This document shows, piece by piece, positions 41,904 through 51,586 of a stretch of DNA of 64,000 nucleotides. The notes below the pieces were generated by a model. That model was not told the DNA's origin. It worked only from the letters and a program-made list of their open reading frames with translations, and did no database searches. The DNA comes from Candidatus Gastranaerophilales bacterium (lineage in GTDB: Bacteria; Cyanobacteriota; Vampirovibrionia; Gastranaerophilales; Gastranaerophilaceae). The DNA lies in assembly GCA_900552525.1 (NCBI GenBank), contig UNSK01000001.1, positions 124,001-188,000 of the forward strand, read 5' to 3'. Position 1 is the first letter of the stretch. Every line of letters begins with the position of its first letter. The translations under genes and the position numbers were made by a program.

Positions 41904-42595
41904 ACGCTGAGTTTAGGCTTCCTTCCGCAAGATTTGTCTTCATCACAGTAGCCGAGTCTTTCACATTTCGGCACAAGGTAAGGCGTGAGCCACGGCTCTT
42001 CTTTAAGCAGTTCTTCGCACATCATTTTTATCATTGTTCTGATTTCATACTGTGCTCTTGTGCAGAGTCTTAGATTTGCAAGGTGTATCATTTCTCTTAA
42101 ATTTAAGCTTGCAACAATTGAGCTTGCTGCTGCATTTGGCAGTACTGCTCTTGCATCTTCTGCAGGGATTCCTGCTTCTGTAAATTCAAGGTATTTCTGA
42201 GATATTTCACCCATAAACTCGATAAATTTAGCCTTTAAAGTTTCATCTCTAGCTATAGTAGGCGGAATGATATAATCAAACTGTCCTTTCTCCTTAACAT
42301 ATCTTTGTGATTTCTGTGAAAAAGACATGTGACGGTGTCTTACAAACTGGTGTGTGCAGGCTCTTGAAACATTTGAGATTGCAAATGTCACCTGAATGTG
42401 TTCAATTACAGAATAATGTCCTGAACCTATAACACGTTCAATCAATTTGAGCATTTTTTCTTCATCATCCGTGCTTTCATAAATATTGAACGGTGTATCT
42501 GCACTATAGCAGGTTCTTGCTGCTGTGTATATTGTTTTTAGCATGTTGTCCGGTTTTGATATCAGATGTACAACAGGCTTGTTATTATTTTCCAT
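41900..42595 (-). CDS. thyX: FAD-dependent thymidylate synthase
   Basis: 231 aa. It methylates dUMP with methylene-tetrahydrofolate and FADH2. The family signature RHRHMSFSQKSQRY is intact near residue 80, with further conserved SGHYSVIEHIQVTF and LRLCTRAQYEIR. GAGGAG 5 nt upstream selects ATG 42595 over a GTG at 42601. It lies 43 nt after the MATE gene on the same strand and is coupled to the binding protein gene by a 4-nt overlap. Confidence 0.96.
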   Translation of the reverse strand: MENNNKPVVHLISKPDNMLKTIYTAARTCYSADTPFNIYESTDDEEKMLKLIERVIGSGHYSVIEHIQVTFAISNVSRACTHQFVRHRHMSFSQKSQRYVKEKGQFDYIIPPTIARDETLKAKFIEFMGEISQKYLEFTEAGIPAEDARAVLPNAAASSIVASLNLREMIHLANLRLCTRAQYEIRTMIKMMCEELLKEEPWLTPYLVPKCERLGYCDEDKSCGRKPKLSV

Positions 42596-42638
42596 ACTCA
42601 CTCCTCACTTTTAATCTATAATACCATATTTTTTTGTT

Positions 42639-44033
42639 TTAAGAAACTCTTCTGTTTTTCCTCAGTTTCTGCTGAGTTTTTAAAATAAATTGTTTAATTG
42701 TGGAGTAATATCCTGCTGCGAGAACAATTGAAGCAGCTACCCAGGCAATAGGCCCTGCATAAAATACTCCAAAGTATCCGATTTTTGCAGCCAGATAAAT
42801 AGCTGCAAACGCCCTCATAAGCAGCTCTCCGACTGCAGCAAGCATAGGAATTACAGCTCTGCCTAAACCTTGAAGAGCGTTTCTGTAAATAAATATCTGT
42901 GCAAGGAAGAAATAGAATAAAGAACTTCTGAAAAGGTAATCATGTGCAATTTTTACAATATCTTCATTCTGGTATCCCACAAAAATTCTTACCAGATGCC
43001 CGCCCCAGAAGTGCATTATAAACGCCATTACAATACTCAATATTACATTAATCAATGATGCTTTTTTTACTCCGAAGCGAATGCGCGAAAAGTTTCCGGC
43101 TCCGAAGTTTTGTGCTACATAAGCTGCAAGCGCTACTCCGAATGAAATCATAGGAAGTGTTGCCATCTGCTCAATTCTGAGTGCTGCAGTAAATGCAGCA
43201 ATAACATCAGGCCCGAAAGTGTTACATACACTTTGTATTATTAAAAGGCTCAGTCCCAGAATGCCAAATTGTACGGCCATTGGTATACCGACTTTCAGGT
43301 GTGCCAGTGCAAAATTAAATTCTTTTTTCCAGTCAATAATCCAGTCTTTTTTCTTTAAATGAAGAATAGGAAAATGTTTTTTTACATACCAGACACACAA
43401 AAGAGCAGAAAAAGCTTGAGAAAGAACTAATGCAAAAGCTGAGCCCGGCACTCCCATATGGAATTCAAGAATAAATAATAAAGCCAGGAATATATTTAAA
43501 ACAGATGCAATAATCAGGCAGTATAGAGGTGTCATACTATCCCCGAGGGCTCTTATTATACTGGCAAGAAGGTTATAAAAGTTTGCTACAATCAAACCTA
43601 TAACAACAATCTGTATGTAGTAATATGCATCTTTGTAAATCTCCTGAGGGACATTCATCAAGAAAAGAATGTGGTGCATTGCTGCTGCGCAGATTATTGT
43701 AAAGGTAATAGTGAAGACAGTACTCAATATTGTTGACATTGTTACAGAGCGTCTGACGCCTTCATAATCCTTTGCGCCGAACCTTTGGCCGGTGATAACA
43801 GCAAACCCGTTTGTCATACCGACAATAATAAACATAATAAGGAAGAATAGAGGAGAAACCGCACCAACGGAAGCCAGTGCAGTCATGCCGAGCGTACGCC
43901 CTACGATAATTATGTCGGCGATATTATAAAACTGCTGAAATATGTTCCCGATAAGCAAAGGTATCGAGAATAAAAGCATTAATTTTAATGGTGCTCCCTT
44001 TGTTAGATCATTAATCATTTCGACTAGCCTCAT
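42639..44033 (-). CDS. MATE-family multidrug/toxin exporter
   Basis: 464 aa with about 12 membrane helices. The start GAPLKLMLLFSIPLLIGNIFQQFYNIADIIIVG (cited in parts; GAPLKLML and FYNIADIIIVG) and GLSLLIIQSV in the second half show the two MATE repeats. It is probably a Na+- or H+-driven drug exporter, substrate unknown. ATG 44033 is favoured over the TTG 3 nt upstream; TATAAT lies 5 nt before it, so this may be another leaderless gene. Confidence 0.9.
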   Translation of the reverse strand: MRLVEMINDLTKGAPLKLMLLFSIPLLIGNIFQQFYNIADIIIVGRTLGMTALASVGAVSPLFFLIMFIIVGMTNGFAVITGQRFGAKDYEGVRRSVTMSTILSTVFTITFTIICAAAMHHILFLMNVPQEIYKDAYYYIQIVVIGLIVANFYNLLASIIRALGDSMTPLYCLIIASVLNIFLALLFILEFHMGVPGSAFALVLSQAFSALLCVWYVKKHFPILHLKKKDWIIDWKKEFNFALAHLKVGIPMAVQFGILGLSLLIIQSVCNTFGPDVIAAFTAALRIEQMATLPMISFGVALAAYVAQNFGAGNFSRIRFGVKKASLINVILSIVMAFIMHFWGGHLVRIFVGYQNEDIVKIAHDYLFRSSLFYFFLAQIFIYRNALQGLGRAVIPMLAAVGELLMRAFAAIYLAAKIGYFGVFYAGPIAWVAASIVLAAGYYSTIKQFILKTQQKLRKNRRVS

Positions 44034-44098
44034 CAATTATTATAAATGAAAAAATTTTATTTATAATAGTATATAGTTTATCTTAAAGGAGGGACATT

Positions 44099-44554
44099 AT
44101 GTCAGAAATAAAACTTGCTGGATTAAGCGCAGAGGGCGAAGAAAGAGAATATGAACTTTCAGGATTTAAAGGCGACAGAGTTGTACTGTATTTTTATCCG
44201 AAAGATAACACTTCAGGCTGTACGCAGGAAGCCTGCGATTTTAGAGATAATGTTAACCGCCTGATTTCTGCAGCGGTTGTTATCGGTGTAAGTCCTGACA
44301 GTATAAAAAGCCATAAGAAATTTAAAGAAAATCATGATTTGAATTTCATACTGCTTTCAGATACAGAACATCAGCTTGCCGAACAGTTCGGAGTCTGGAA
44401 AGAAAAATCTATGTACGGTAGAAAATATATGGGGATTGAACGTTCAACTTTTGTCCTTGATAAAGACGGAAATATTGAAAAAGAGTGGAGAAACGTTAAG
44501 GTAAAAGGCCATGTGGATGAAGTTCTTGCCTATTTAACCGGTAATAATTCTTAG
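44099..44554 (+). CDS. bcp: Thioredoxin-dependent thiol peroxidase (Bcp/PrxQ)
   Basis: 151 aa cytosolic peroxiredoxin. The active site SGCTQEACDF holds the peroxidatic Cys and a resolving Cys 5 residues later. YPKDNTSG, GVSPDS and STFVLDKDG are typical. AAAGGAGGG precedes the ATG. The 3' end overlaps the convergent Xre gene by 21 nt. Confidence 0.93.
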   Translation: MSEIKLAGLSAEGEEREYELSGFKGDRVVLYFYPKDNTSGCTQEACDFRDNVNRLISAAVVIGVSPDSIKSHKKFKENHDLNFILLSDTEHQLAEQFGVWKEKSMYGRKYMGIERSTFVLDKDGNIEKEWRNVKVKGHVDEVLAYLTGNNS

Positions 44555-44863
44555 CTGCCTGATTGAGTTATAAATATATTCAAGTTCAGGTTTATCACAT
44601 TGTTCAAGAAGGGAATTAATCTTCTGTATTAATTCCTCTTTGTTCTGCTCTTCTCCGAAATCAAACAAATCTTTTTCTTTTACACCCAGAATGCCGGCAA
44701 TTTTTACCAGATTTTCTTCTTTTGGCATCTGATAACCGCTTTCGATACGCGTAAGATTAGAAGGCTCCATATCAAGCATTTCAGCAAGTTCAAACTGTTT
44801 AATTTTTAAACTCTCCCTTAACTGTTTTATGCGTCTGCCGACTTTTTTGCTTAAGTTTCCCAT
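44534..44863 (-). CDS. Xre-family HTH regulator
   Basis: 109 aa. The helix-turn-helix is KIKQFELAEMLDMEPSNLTRIESG (about residues 20-43), followed by an acidic helical tail similar to that of the 23002 regulator. I chose ATG 44863 (MGNLSKKVGRRIKQLRE) because the longer frame upstream has no ribosome-binding site and unlikely composition. TATCCT lies 6 nt before it, a weak -10. It is divergent from a glycosyltransferase-like gene 116 nt away. Confidence 0.8.
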   Translation of the reverse strand: MGNLSKKVGRRIKQLRESLKIKQFELAEMLDMEPSNLTRIESGYQMPKEENLVKIAGILGVKEKDLFDFGEEQNKEELIQKINSLLEQCDKPELEYIYNSIRQLRIITG

Positions 44864-44979
44864 AAAATAAGGATAGCGTTTATTGACGGATATTGAAACA
44901 CTACAATAAAGCAATTTTCGTTGACAATGTAGAAGTTTTTTACTTTTTTACCGGCATAAAGAATAAGGAAGGAAAGTCT

Positions 44980-45684
44980 ATGGGAAACGAATTATCAGTA
45001 ATCATACCTACAATTCAGAAGAAGCCAATGGTGTTGGAGAAGCTGGTTGGGCTGCTTGATAAAGATGAAAGCGTTACTGAAATATTGATAATAAATAACC
45101 GTGCAGAATCGCCTCTGGAATTTGAGAGCGGGAAGGTAAAGATTTATTCACCTCTGGTAAATTTGTATGTTAATCGTAGCTGGAATCTTGGAATTTCTAT
45201 GATAAGGAATAAAAATTTTCTGCTTCTTAATGACGATATGCTTCCGTGTTATGATTTTTGCAGCCTTATTGTTAATTCTTCTGTGTTTTATCTGCCTGAT
45301 ACCGGTTTAATCGGTATTTCTCCGGCATCTATAAATCAGTTTTATTATGTTAATGATATTGATATTCCGGAAAGAAAAGAAAAAGATGGTCCTGTTTTTT
45401 CTCAAATGGATAAATATATGAACACCGGCGACTGGGGAATTGCAATTTTTGGTAAAAAACATTGCTGGCATAATATTCCGGAAGATTTGAAAATAATATG
45501 CGGTGACAATTATATCCTGAAAAAACAAAAACAGAAAAATAGAATAAATTATGAAATATCAAATATTCCGATAAATCATATTCATGCATCAAGCAGCGGA
45601 AGCCCGGAGTTTACAAAGATTATACAAAGCGACATTATACATTCCGTCAGGTATTTTCCGAACCAGACAGAAAGTCGCGTTTAG
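44980..45684 (+). CDS. Glycosyltransferase-like protein (GT2-type fold)
   Basis: 234 aa. The N-terminus LSVIIPTIQK, INNRAESPLEF and NLYVNRSWNLGISMIRNKNFLLLNDDM follow the GT-A pattern, with NDD in place of the usual DxD. It is soluble. AAGGAAGG before ATG 44980 selects this start over an ATG 87 nt upstream. Acceptor and donor are unknown. The 3' end overlaps the convergent gene by 38 nt. Confidence 0.75.
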   Translation: MGNELSVIIPTIQKKPMVLEKLVGLLDKDESVTEILIINNRAESPLEFESGKVKIYSPLVNLYVNRSWNLGISMIRNKNFLLLNDDMLPCYDFCSLIVNSSVFYLPDTGLIGISPASINQFYYVNDIDIPERKEKDGPVFSQMDKYMNTGDWGIAIFGKKHCWHNIPEDLKIICGDNYILKKQKQKNRINYEISNIPINHIHASSSGSPEFTKIIQSDIIHSVRYFPNQTESRV

Positions 45685-46897
45685 CAGCCTTAATTGCTGC
45701 AAAACAGCTTCCCCACATCGAAACAACAGAAGGACGCGAAGAACCTTCGCAATTGCATTTCTGAAACATTATTTCACCCTGATTGTTAACATCAAAAACC
45801 AGATTACGTTTTCGAGTTGTAAAACCGCCCATATAATCTAATTTATTTTTGCGGATTTCAGGTTCTTCATATACTTCGTTTAATTTATACAGCTTATCAC
45901 TGCACACATTAGTATCTTTGTTTTGCTGTACAAGCTTTTTAAGCTTCAAATGTTCTTTTGCATCTGCAAGAAAATCATTTATCTTAAGACCGGTAAATTT
46001 AAGCAAATCGGCAATATCCTTGTTTCCGCCGTACTCGTCATAAGTATATTCTACAGTATTTCTGTCCTGAAAACTGTAACCTTTGACTTCACCGCTGTTG
46101 TTTCTTACCGGATAAAAATTGTAAACACCTCTTTCCGAATCATTAGCCAGTGAATCGTACGCACTGAATATGTAATCTTTTTTGTGTAGTCCTTCTATAT
46201 TAACTATGTGCGCATCAGAAAGAGCAAGAAGGTTCAAATTGTAAGAACCGCTGTTTTTGACCTCGTCAAGAATACGTTTTACCTTTCCTTCTTCATCATT
46301 TCCTGTTGATATGTATCTGTATAAATCCGGTTTCTGTCCTCTTTTTTCGGCTAAATCTTTTATTGTATAGTCAACCGGATGTCCGGTAGGAATATACATA
46401 TTAACGCCTTTTCCGGTTAAAGTATTAATCTGCTTTATAACTCCCCACAGAAACCCGTACTCCTGAGAATTCTGGTCAAGGTATTCAAGTTCCTTTTCAT
46501 ATTTTGATTTGTTTTTATAAATTTTTTCCAGCATATTCAGTAAAAGACTCTTTTTAGAGTTTAAATTTTGTGGCGTAAGGGTTTCATTTATATTTAAAAT
46601 ATCTGCTATCCCTCTTTTCAATTTTCTCAGCGATGCTAACGCGAGTGCAGGGATTATTGTGAAATCTCCGGGCTTTATATCGTCTGAAAGTTCTTTGAGC
46701 GTTTTTTCCAGACTGTCCATAATTTTTACATCATAAAGATTTTCATTAACATTAACTCTTTGAAACTTAACATTAGCATCGGTATTTTTAAATATAGCTC
46801 TTGCAAAATGCTCCATACTGCATCCATGACCTCCGCCATCGAGGATAAACACATTTTTTGCACCCAAAAACGGGGTGCTGTTAATAGAAATTTTCAC
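45647..46897 (-). CDS. Unknown lineage protein with an N-terminal F-x-G tag
   Basis: 416 aa, not recognised. It starts with GTG (AAAGGAG about 9 nt upstream), reading KISINSTPFLGAKNVFILDGGG, so the short tag is followed directly by an alpha/beta-type strand and a glycine loop. IPTGHPVDYTI, LALSDAH and CNCEGSSRPSVVSMWGSC are further notable spots; the first half may be a Rossmann-like enzyme fold. A promoter TTGACT-17-TAATAT lies near 46936-46965 (minus strand). Confidence 0.6.
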   Translation of the reverse strand: MKISINSTPFLGAKNVFILDGGGHGCSMEHFARAIFKNTDANVKFQRVNVNENLYDVKIMDSLEKTLKELSDDIKPGDFTIIPALALASLRKLKRGIADILNINETLTPQNLNSKKSLLLNMLEKIYKNKSKYEKELEYLDQNSQEYGFLWGVIKQINTLTGKGVNMYIPTGHPVDYTIKDLAEKRGQKPDLYRYISTGNDEEGKVKRILDEVKNSGSYNLNLLALSDAHIVNIEGLHKKDYIFSAYDSLANDSERGVYNFYPVRNNSGEVKGYSFQDRNTVEYTYDEYGGNKDIADLLKFTGLKINDFLADAKEHLKLKKLVQQNKDTNVCSDKLYKLNEVYEEPEIRKNKLDYMGGFTTRKRNLVFDVNNQGEIMFQKCNCEGSSRPSVVSMWGSCFAAIKAAKRDFLSGSENT

Positions 46898-46933
46898 AGG
46901 ATAGTACTCCTTTATTCACACACATAAACAATA

Positions 46934-47602
46934 TTAGAATGGAAAAAAATATGAGTCAACTTCTTTTTTCCATTCAAAATAGAAATAAATTGCAAGTATA
47001 AAATACACAGTCCACATAATTACTGTAGAATAAACTTTTTCTCCGCTGAATGCGATTATTGCCCACATAATTGCACTCAGTCCGTTAACAACCATCCAAA
47101 CCTGCCATTGTTCTATTGCACGTCTAACAGTAAGATACATTCCTGTAATAGAGAAAACAGTCGTAATCCCATCTATTATTGGATTTTTGTCATGCAGAAA
47201 ATATAGCAGATAAATTGCAATCAGGGTAAAAATTACGGTTATTATAAATGTTAAAAATCTTTCTTTTGCAGAGAGCGAGATTTTAATAATTTCGTTTTCT
47301 CCATCTTTGAGGTGTTTTTTCCACCTGAAGAAACCTAAAATCTGCATAGGTACATAATACCCGAGGTATAAGACTAAATTTCCCCACAAAGCATTATGAA
47401 AAGCTAAATAACTGTAAAATCCGGAACCGGTTACTCCAAAAAGATAACACACAGGATTTCCTTTGCCTGCGAGAAAAGTGTATGTAATTCCAAATACAGC
47501 AGAGATTACAGCTGCAGGGCTGTCTTTAAAAATAACAGCACACACTATCAATATAAGATAAATCAGACTGAGAATTTTAAAGCTCTGTTTCATATTTTTC
47601 AT
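46934..47602 (-). CDS. pnuC: Nicotinamide riboside transporter PnuC
   Basis: 222 aa with seven membrane helices. GKGNPVCYLFGVTGSGFYSY (residues 46-65), WGNLVLYLGYYVPMQILGFFRW and the late QWQVWMVVNG are PnuC marks for vitamin uptake used in NAD synthesis. It lies 24 nt from the divergent 47627 gene; GATAAC lies 6 nt before ATG 47602, a possible leaderless promoter. An ATG at 47593 is also possible. Confidence 0.9.
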   Translation of the reverse strand: MKNMKQSFKILSLIYLILIVCAVIFKDSPAAVISAVFGITYTFLAGKGNPVCYLFGVTGSGFYSYLAFHNALWGNLVLYLGYYVPMQILGFFRWKKHLKDGENEIIKISLSAKERFLTFIITVIFTLIAIYLLYFLHDKNPIIDGITTVFSITGMYLTVRRAIEQWQVWMVVNGLSAIMWAIIAFSGEKVYSTVIMWTVYFILAIYFYFEWKKEVDSYFFPF

Positions 47603-47626
47603 ATTTATGTTATCTAATAAAAATAG

Positions 47627-48646
47627 ATGAAAGTAAATTCAAACAGGGATATCTCATTCAAAAGTATTTATACTAATAAAGCACTGAAAAAAGGGTTGGA
47701 GTTCGCAGCACAGGATGGTGCTATGTTTTCAGCAACAACAATCTTGGCTCTTTCAATGCTGGCTCGCCCAGCAGCAATTGCACTTGCACCTCATACGGAT
47801 AAAGAAAACAAAAAAGTTGCCTGTGCAAAGTCGCTTGCATCAAGCGCGGCAGGATATTTTCTTACGCTGTTGGTTTCGACGCCGTTTGTTAACGCGATGA
47901 TGAAAATAGACGAGCAGCCACAGAGGTTTTTAAAGCCGGAAACGATAAATAATTTTAAGAAAGGCAGTGAAAAACTGTTTCAATCAAAAAGCTATACACT
48001 TGCGACCCAGCTGTTTAAATTAGGGCTGGGTCTTATTGTTGCTGCGCCCAAAGCTATTTTAACCTGTGCAGGCATGCCGTATGTTATGCGCTATATATTC
48101 AACCAGAAAAACGAAAAGAAACCGGAAAATCTGAGTTTTAAAGGGAAAGGAAATGATAAACTTGCACATGGAATAGGAAAAATTCTTGACAACAAAGGAA
48201 TGCAGAAGTTTTCGGACAGATATAAGGACTCTAACTTCCCTATGCACATTATTGCTGCGACTGATGCGCTTACTACAGCTACCTTTATCCATGAAACAAA
48301 CAGAAGCGATAAAATTGAAGAAAAGCGTAAAAAAGCTGTGATATATAATGCAGGAATTTCAGCAACTCTAAGTATTACAAGCAGCTATATTCTGGATGGT
48401 TTGACCAAAAATCCTACAGAAAAGTTTATCCAAAAATTTAAAGAGGCAAATAAACTTGACCCTAATCTTGACAAGCAGGTCGAAGGAATTAAGATAGCAA
48501 AACCAATCATTCTGGTCGGATGTGTTTATTATATGCTAATACCTTTTATCTCTACCTTTTTAGCAGATATTGCCGACCACAATCCAAAACTGGATATCCC
48601 GCATAAGAAGAAGCCGCAAAACTTTGACAATGTGCTTAAAAAATAA
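47627..48646 (+). CDS. Lineage-specific membrane protein with an F-x-S/F-x-G tag
   Basis: 339 aa. The N-terminus is MKVNSNRDISFKSIYTNK, and LSFKGKG occurs again at about residue 165. There are four or five hydrophobic segments (near 35-55, 70-90, 120-150, 205-225, 285-310). No enzyme motif was found. TAATAA lies 6 nt before the ATG and no ribosome-binding site is seen. Function unknown. Confidence 0.6.
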   Translation: MKVNSNRDISFKSIYTNKALKKGLEFAAQDGAMFSATTILALSMLARPAAIALAPHTDKENKKVACAKSLASSAAGYFLTLLVSTPFVNAMMKIDEQPQRFLKPETINNFKKGSEKLFQSKSYTLATQLFKLGLGLIVAAPKAILTCAGMPYVMRYIFNQKNEKKPENLSFKGKGNDKLAHGIGKILDNKGMQKFSDRYKDSNFPMHIIAATDALTTATFIHETNRSDKIEEKRKKAVIYNAGISATLSITSSYILDGLTKNPTEKFIQKFKEANKLDPNLDKQVEGIKIAKPIILVGCVYYMLIPFISTFLADIADHNPKLDIPHKKKPQNFDNVLKK

Positions 48647-48675
48647 TAAAATATAAACAGTGTGGGAGTATTATA

Positions 48676-50349
48676 ATGAAATTGAGAAGTCGTAATATTT
48701 TAACTCTTCTTCAGGATAAAACCTGTGATTATGAAGATAGAATTGCACTTGGTATGAAAAGTTCTTTCGGGTGGAAAGAGCTTACTTATAAAGGAATAGG
48801 GCTTTTATCAAGAAAACTTGCAAGTTTTTTGATAGAAGAGCTGGGAGTTAAAAAAGGAGAGCGTCTTGCCATTTTGTCCGAATCAAAACCGGAATACGGC
48901 GTATGTGTCTTTGCTTCAGTGCTTTCCGGCATGGTAACGGTGCCTTTAGACGTCAAGCTTACAAAATATGAGCTGAAATCAATTATGCTGGACTGCGAAC
49001 CATCTGTAATTATGGTTTCTCAGCACTATTTAGATACTGCTTTAGCTTTGAAACAAGAAATTTCATCAATAAAGCATGTCATAGTTATGGATGAACATTC
49101 CTACAACGACGGGATAAAAAATATTTATGAACTTCCGGATTGTTATAATGCCAAATGGCGTCACAGGAGTTCAAAATCAACAGCGTTTATTATTTATACC
49201 TCCGGCACAACCGGTGCTCCAAAAGGTGTTGAGATATCATTTAGAAATATTACGGCACAGCTTGAAGATTTGAAAATCGCGCTTGATGAAATTCTTCCGC
49301 ATAGAAAGATAACCACACTTTCAATACTGCCAATGAATCATCTCTTTGAGATGACAGTAGGGTTTTCAACATTTTTAAACTTTGGTTTCTCTGTTTATTA
49401 CACTCAGAGTCTTAAGCCGAAAGATATTTTGAGTGTAATGCGTGAAAAGCAGGTAGAATTCATGATTGTTGTTCCGGCTTTTCTAAAGCTTTTGAAGTCG
49501 GCAATAGAAAATGAATTAAAAAGTTCTTCGCTCTTTACTCAGTCTATGTTTAAGCTGATGTACCACTCTGCGAAGTTTGTTCCTTTTTACTGCTTGAAGA
49601 AACTAATGTTTAAAAAAATTCATGATAAGTTTGGCGGGAAATTTATCGGCTGTATTTCAGGCGGTGCTCCTCTTGATATAGCAGTCGGAAGATTTTTTGA
49701 AAGAATCGGTATAAAAGTTTATCAAGGTTACGGACTTTCGGAAACAAGTCCTGTTGTTTCTGTCAATACAGACAAACGCAGTGTACTGTCGTCAGTAGGG
49801 CGGCCGCTAAGAAATTATGAAACAAGAATTGATAGAGAAACAGGTGAACTTCAGCTTCGCGGCCCATCTGTAATGAAAGGTTATCATAACCAGCCGGAGT
49901 TGACATCTCAGGTCGTTGAACCTGACGGCTGGCTTCATACCGGTGATATAGCCAAAATTGATAAAGACGGCCATATTTATATTACAGGAAGAATTAAGAA
50001 TATGATTGTCTTGTCTGGCGGAAAAAAAGTTTTTCCGGAAGAAGTTGAAGCTGTGCTTGAAAAAAGTATTTATCTTTCAGAAGTATGCGTTTTCGGCTCA
50101 TCTAGAAGTTTTGGAGCTAAGGATGGAACCGAAGAGGTTGTAGTTGTTGCAGTCCCAAAAGAAAATCTATATGAATGCCATTCAGATGAAGAGGTGGAAA
50201 AAATTATCAGGGCTGATATAAAAACACTCTCTCTAAGGCTTACTGCATATAAACGTCCGACAAATGTTATTATAAGTAAAAGTGCACTTCCGCGTACTAC
50301 TACAAGAAAAGTTAAACGCAAAGAAGTCAAAGAATTGGTGATGGGTTAA
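48676..50349 (+). CDS. AMP-forming long-chain acyl-CoA synthetase / acyl-ACP ligase
   Basis: 557 aa ANL-superfamily adenylating enzyme. The A3 loop is YTSGTTGAPKGVE, A5 GYGLSETSP, A7 HTGDIAKIDKDG, and A10 ends with the catalytic Lys region TTRKVKRKEV. Acyl-CoA and acyl-ACP substrates cannot be told apart by eye; cyanobacterial relatives often activate recycled fatty acids onto ACP. GGGAG precedes the start. Its stop overlaps the next ATG by 1 nt. Confidence 0.88.
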   Translation: MKLRSRNILTLLQDKTCDYEDRIALGMKSSFGWKELTYKGIGLLSRKLASFLIEELGVKKGERLAILSESKPEYGVCVFASVLSGMVTVPLDVKLTKYELKSIMLDCEPSVIMVSQHYLDTALALKQEISSIKHVIVMDEHSYNDGIKNIYELPDCYNAKWRHRSSKSTAFIIYTSGTTGAPKGVEISFRNITAQLEDLKIALDEILPHRKITTLSILPMNHLFEMTVGFSTFLNFGFSVYYTQSLKPKDILSVMREKQVEFMIVVPAFLKLLKSAIENELKSSSLFTQSMFKLMYHSAKFVPFYCLKKLMFKKIHDKFGGKFIGCISGGAPLDIAVGRFFERIGIKVYQGYGLSETSPVVSVNTDKRSVLSSVGRPLRNYETRIDRETGELQLRGPSVMKGYHNQPELTSQVVEPDGWLHTGDIAKIDKDGHIYITGRIKNMIVLSGGKKVFPEEVEAVLEKSIYLSEVCVFGSSRSFGAKDGTEEVVVVAVPKENLYECHSDEEVEKIIRADIKTLSLRLTAYKRPTNVIISKSALPRTTTRKVKRKEVKELVMG

Positions 50350-51101
50350 TGAAAATAACTGTTTTAACTGAAAATAATGCACGAATTGATAATTACCTGC
50401 TCTCTGAACCGGGGCTGAGCCTTTTGATAGAAGCTAAAGACAAGAAAATTCTTTTTGATACAGGATATTCAGATGTGTTTATAAAAAATGCAGAAACGCT
50501 CGGGCTGGATTTGAGAGATGTTACTGATATAGTAATATCCCACGGACATAATGACCATACAAGAGGACTGACATATTTTGAACTGCGCGGTGTTCCTCTT
50601 ATAGCACATCCGAATATATTTGATACAAAAATTGATGAAAACAAAATTCATTACGGATGTCCGATTTCCGAAGAGGAACTGGGGCGAAGATACCGGCTTA
50701 ATTTAACAAACAGGCCGTTCTGGCTGAATAATGAATTTGTTTTTCTCGGAGAAATTCCTGAAAATAAATCTGCGGATATTGATGATACTGCGCTTGTGCA
50801 TAAAACAAATGAAGGTATTTTTATAATAACAGGATGTTCGCACAGCGGCATCATTAATATCATTAATTATGCGAAACAAGTGTGCAGAGATGAAAGAATT
50901 CTCGGCGTTTTAGGGGGATTTCATTTTCTAAAAAAATCAGAAGAAGAGCTGGAAGAAATTTGCAGTTTAATGCTGAAATCCGGTGTAAATCCTGAATACC
51001 CGCTTTATCCCTGCCATTGCTGCGACTTGAAATCCAAAATAATAATGTCGAAGTTTTTTAATGTTCAGGAAGTATGTACAGGTGATGTTTTGAATTGTTA
51101 A
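50349..51101 (+). CDS. MBL-fold metallohydrolase (dihydropterin-phosphate synthase-like subfamily)
   Basis: 250 aa. The metallo-beta-lactamase metal motif is ISHGHNDHTRGL, with TGCSHSGI and a late CHCCDLKS. The N-terminus ITVLTENNARIDNYLLSEPG is typical of the subfamily sometimes named for dihydropterin-aminobenzene phosphate synthase. The natural substrate is uncertain. It is coupled to the acyl-CoA ligase by a TAATG overlap, so it may act in the same path. Confidence 0.85.
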   Translation: MKITVLTENNARIDNYLLSEPGLSLLIEAKDKKILFDTGYSDVFIKNAETLGLDLRDVTDIVISHGHNDHTRGLTYFELRGVPLIAHPNIFDTKIDENKIHYGCPISEEELGRRYRLNLTNRPFWLNNEFVFLGEIPENKSADIDDTALVHKTNEGIFIITGCSHSGIINIINYAKQVCRDERILGVLGGFHFLKKSEEELEEICSLMLKSGVNPEYPLYPCHCCDLKSKIIMSKFFNVQEVCTGDVLNC

Positions 51102-51109
51102 CACACCTC

Positions 51110-51139
51110 TTGACACTCTCTCAAGGCTTGTGGTACATG
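51110..51139 (+). promoter_or_regulatory. Candidate promoter of the rplU-rpmA operon
   Basis: TTGACA (51110-51115) with TACATG (51134-51139) after 18 nt. CTTGA and TCAAG form a small inverted repeat over the -35 region (51109-51125). Confidence 0.4.
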
Positions 51140-51226
51140 TAGTAATATAAATAGTATTAGATAGGTTGATTGTATTCAAATGAGCCCTTACAGGTTCTAC
51201 AATCCCTCAAAAAGAAAGGAAAAACA

Positions 51227-51586
51227 ATGTACGCAATAGTCGAAACAGGCGGTAAACAATACCAGGTTGAAGAAGGACGTTATGTTGACGTTGAATTACT
51301 TGGCGAAGAAAAAGACGCTAAAATCGTTTTTGATAAAGTCGTTATGATTGTTAACGGTAAAAAATCAAAAGTTGGTCAGCCATATGTTGCTAATGCTAAG
51401 GTTGAAGGCACTATTCTAAAAACTGACCGTGCTAAGAAGATTATCGTTTTCAAACAAAGACCTAAAAAAGGCTACAGAAAAAAACAAGGCCACAGACAAG
51501 GTTTTGCAAGAGTTATGATTAACAAAATCAGAACTACTGCTTCTAAAGCTAAAGCAGAAGGGGTAAATGAAGGGGCAGAAGCATAA
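51227..51586 (+). CDS. rplU: Ribosomal protein L21
   Basis: 119 aa. MYAIVETGGKQYQVEEG is the diagnostic L21 start, and the C-terminal FKQRPKKGYRKKQGHRQ segment binds 23S rRNA. There is a short Lys/Ala/Glu-rich tail (KAKAEGVNEGAEA). AAAGGA before ATG 51227 fixes the start. rpmA follows after 122 nt, the usual order. Confidence 0.97.
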   Translation: MYAIVETGGKQYQVEEGRYVDVELLGEEKDAKIVFDKVVMIVNGKKSKVGQPYVANAKVEGTILKTDRAKKIIVFKQRPKKGYRKKQGHRQGFARVMINKIRTTASKAKAEGVNEGAEA

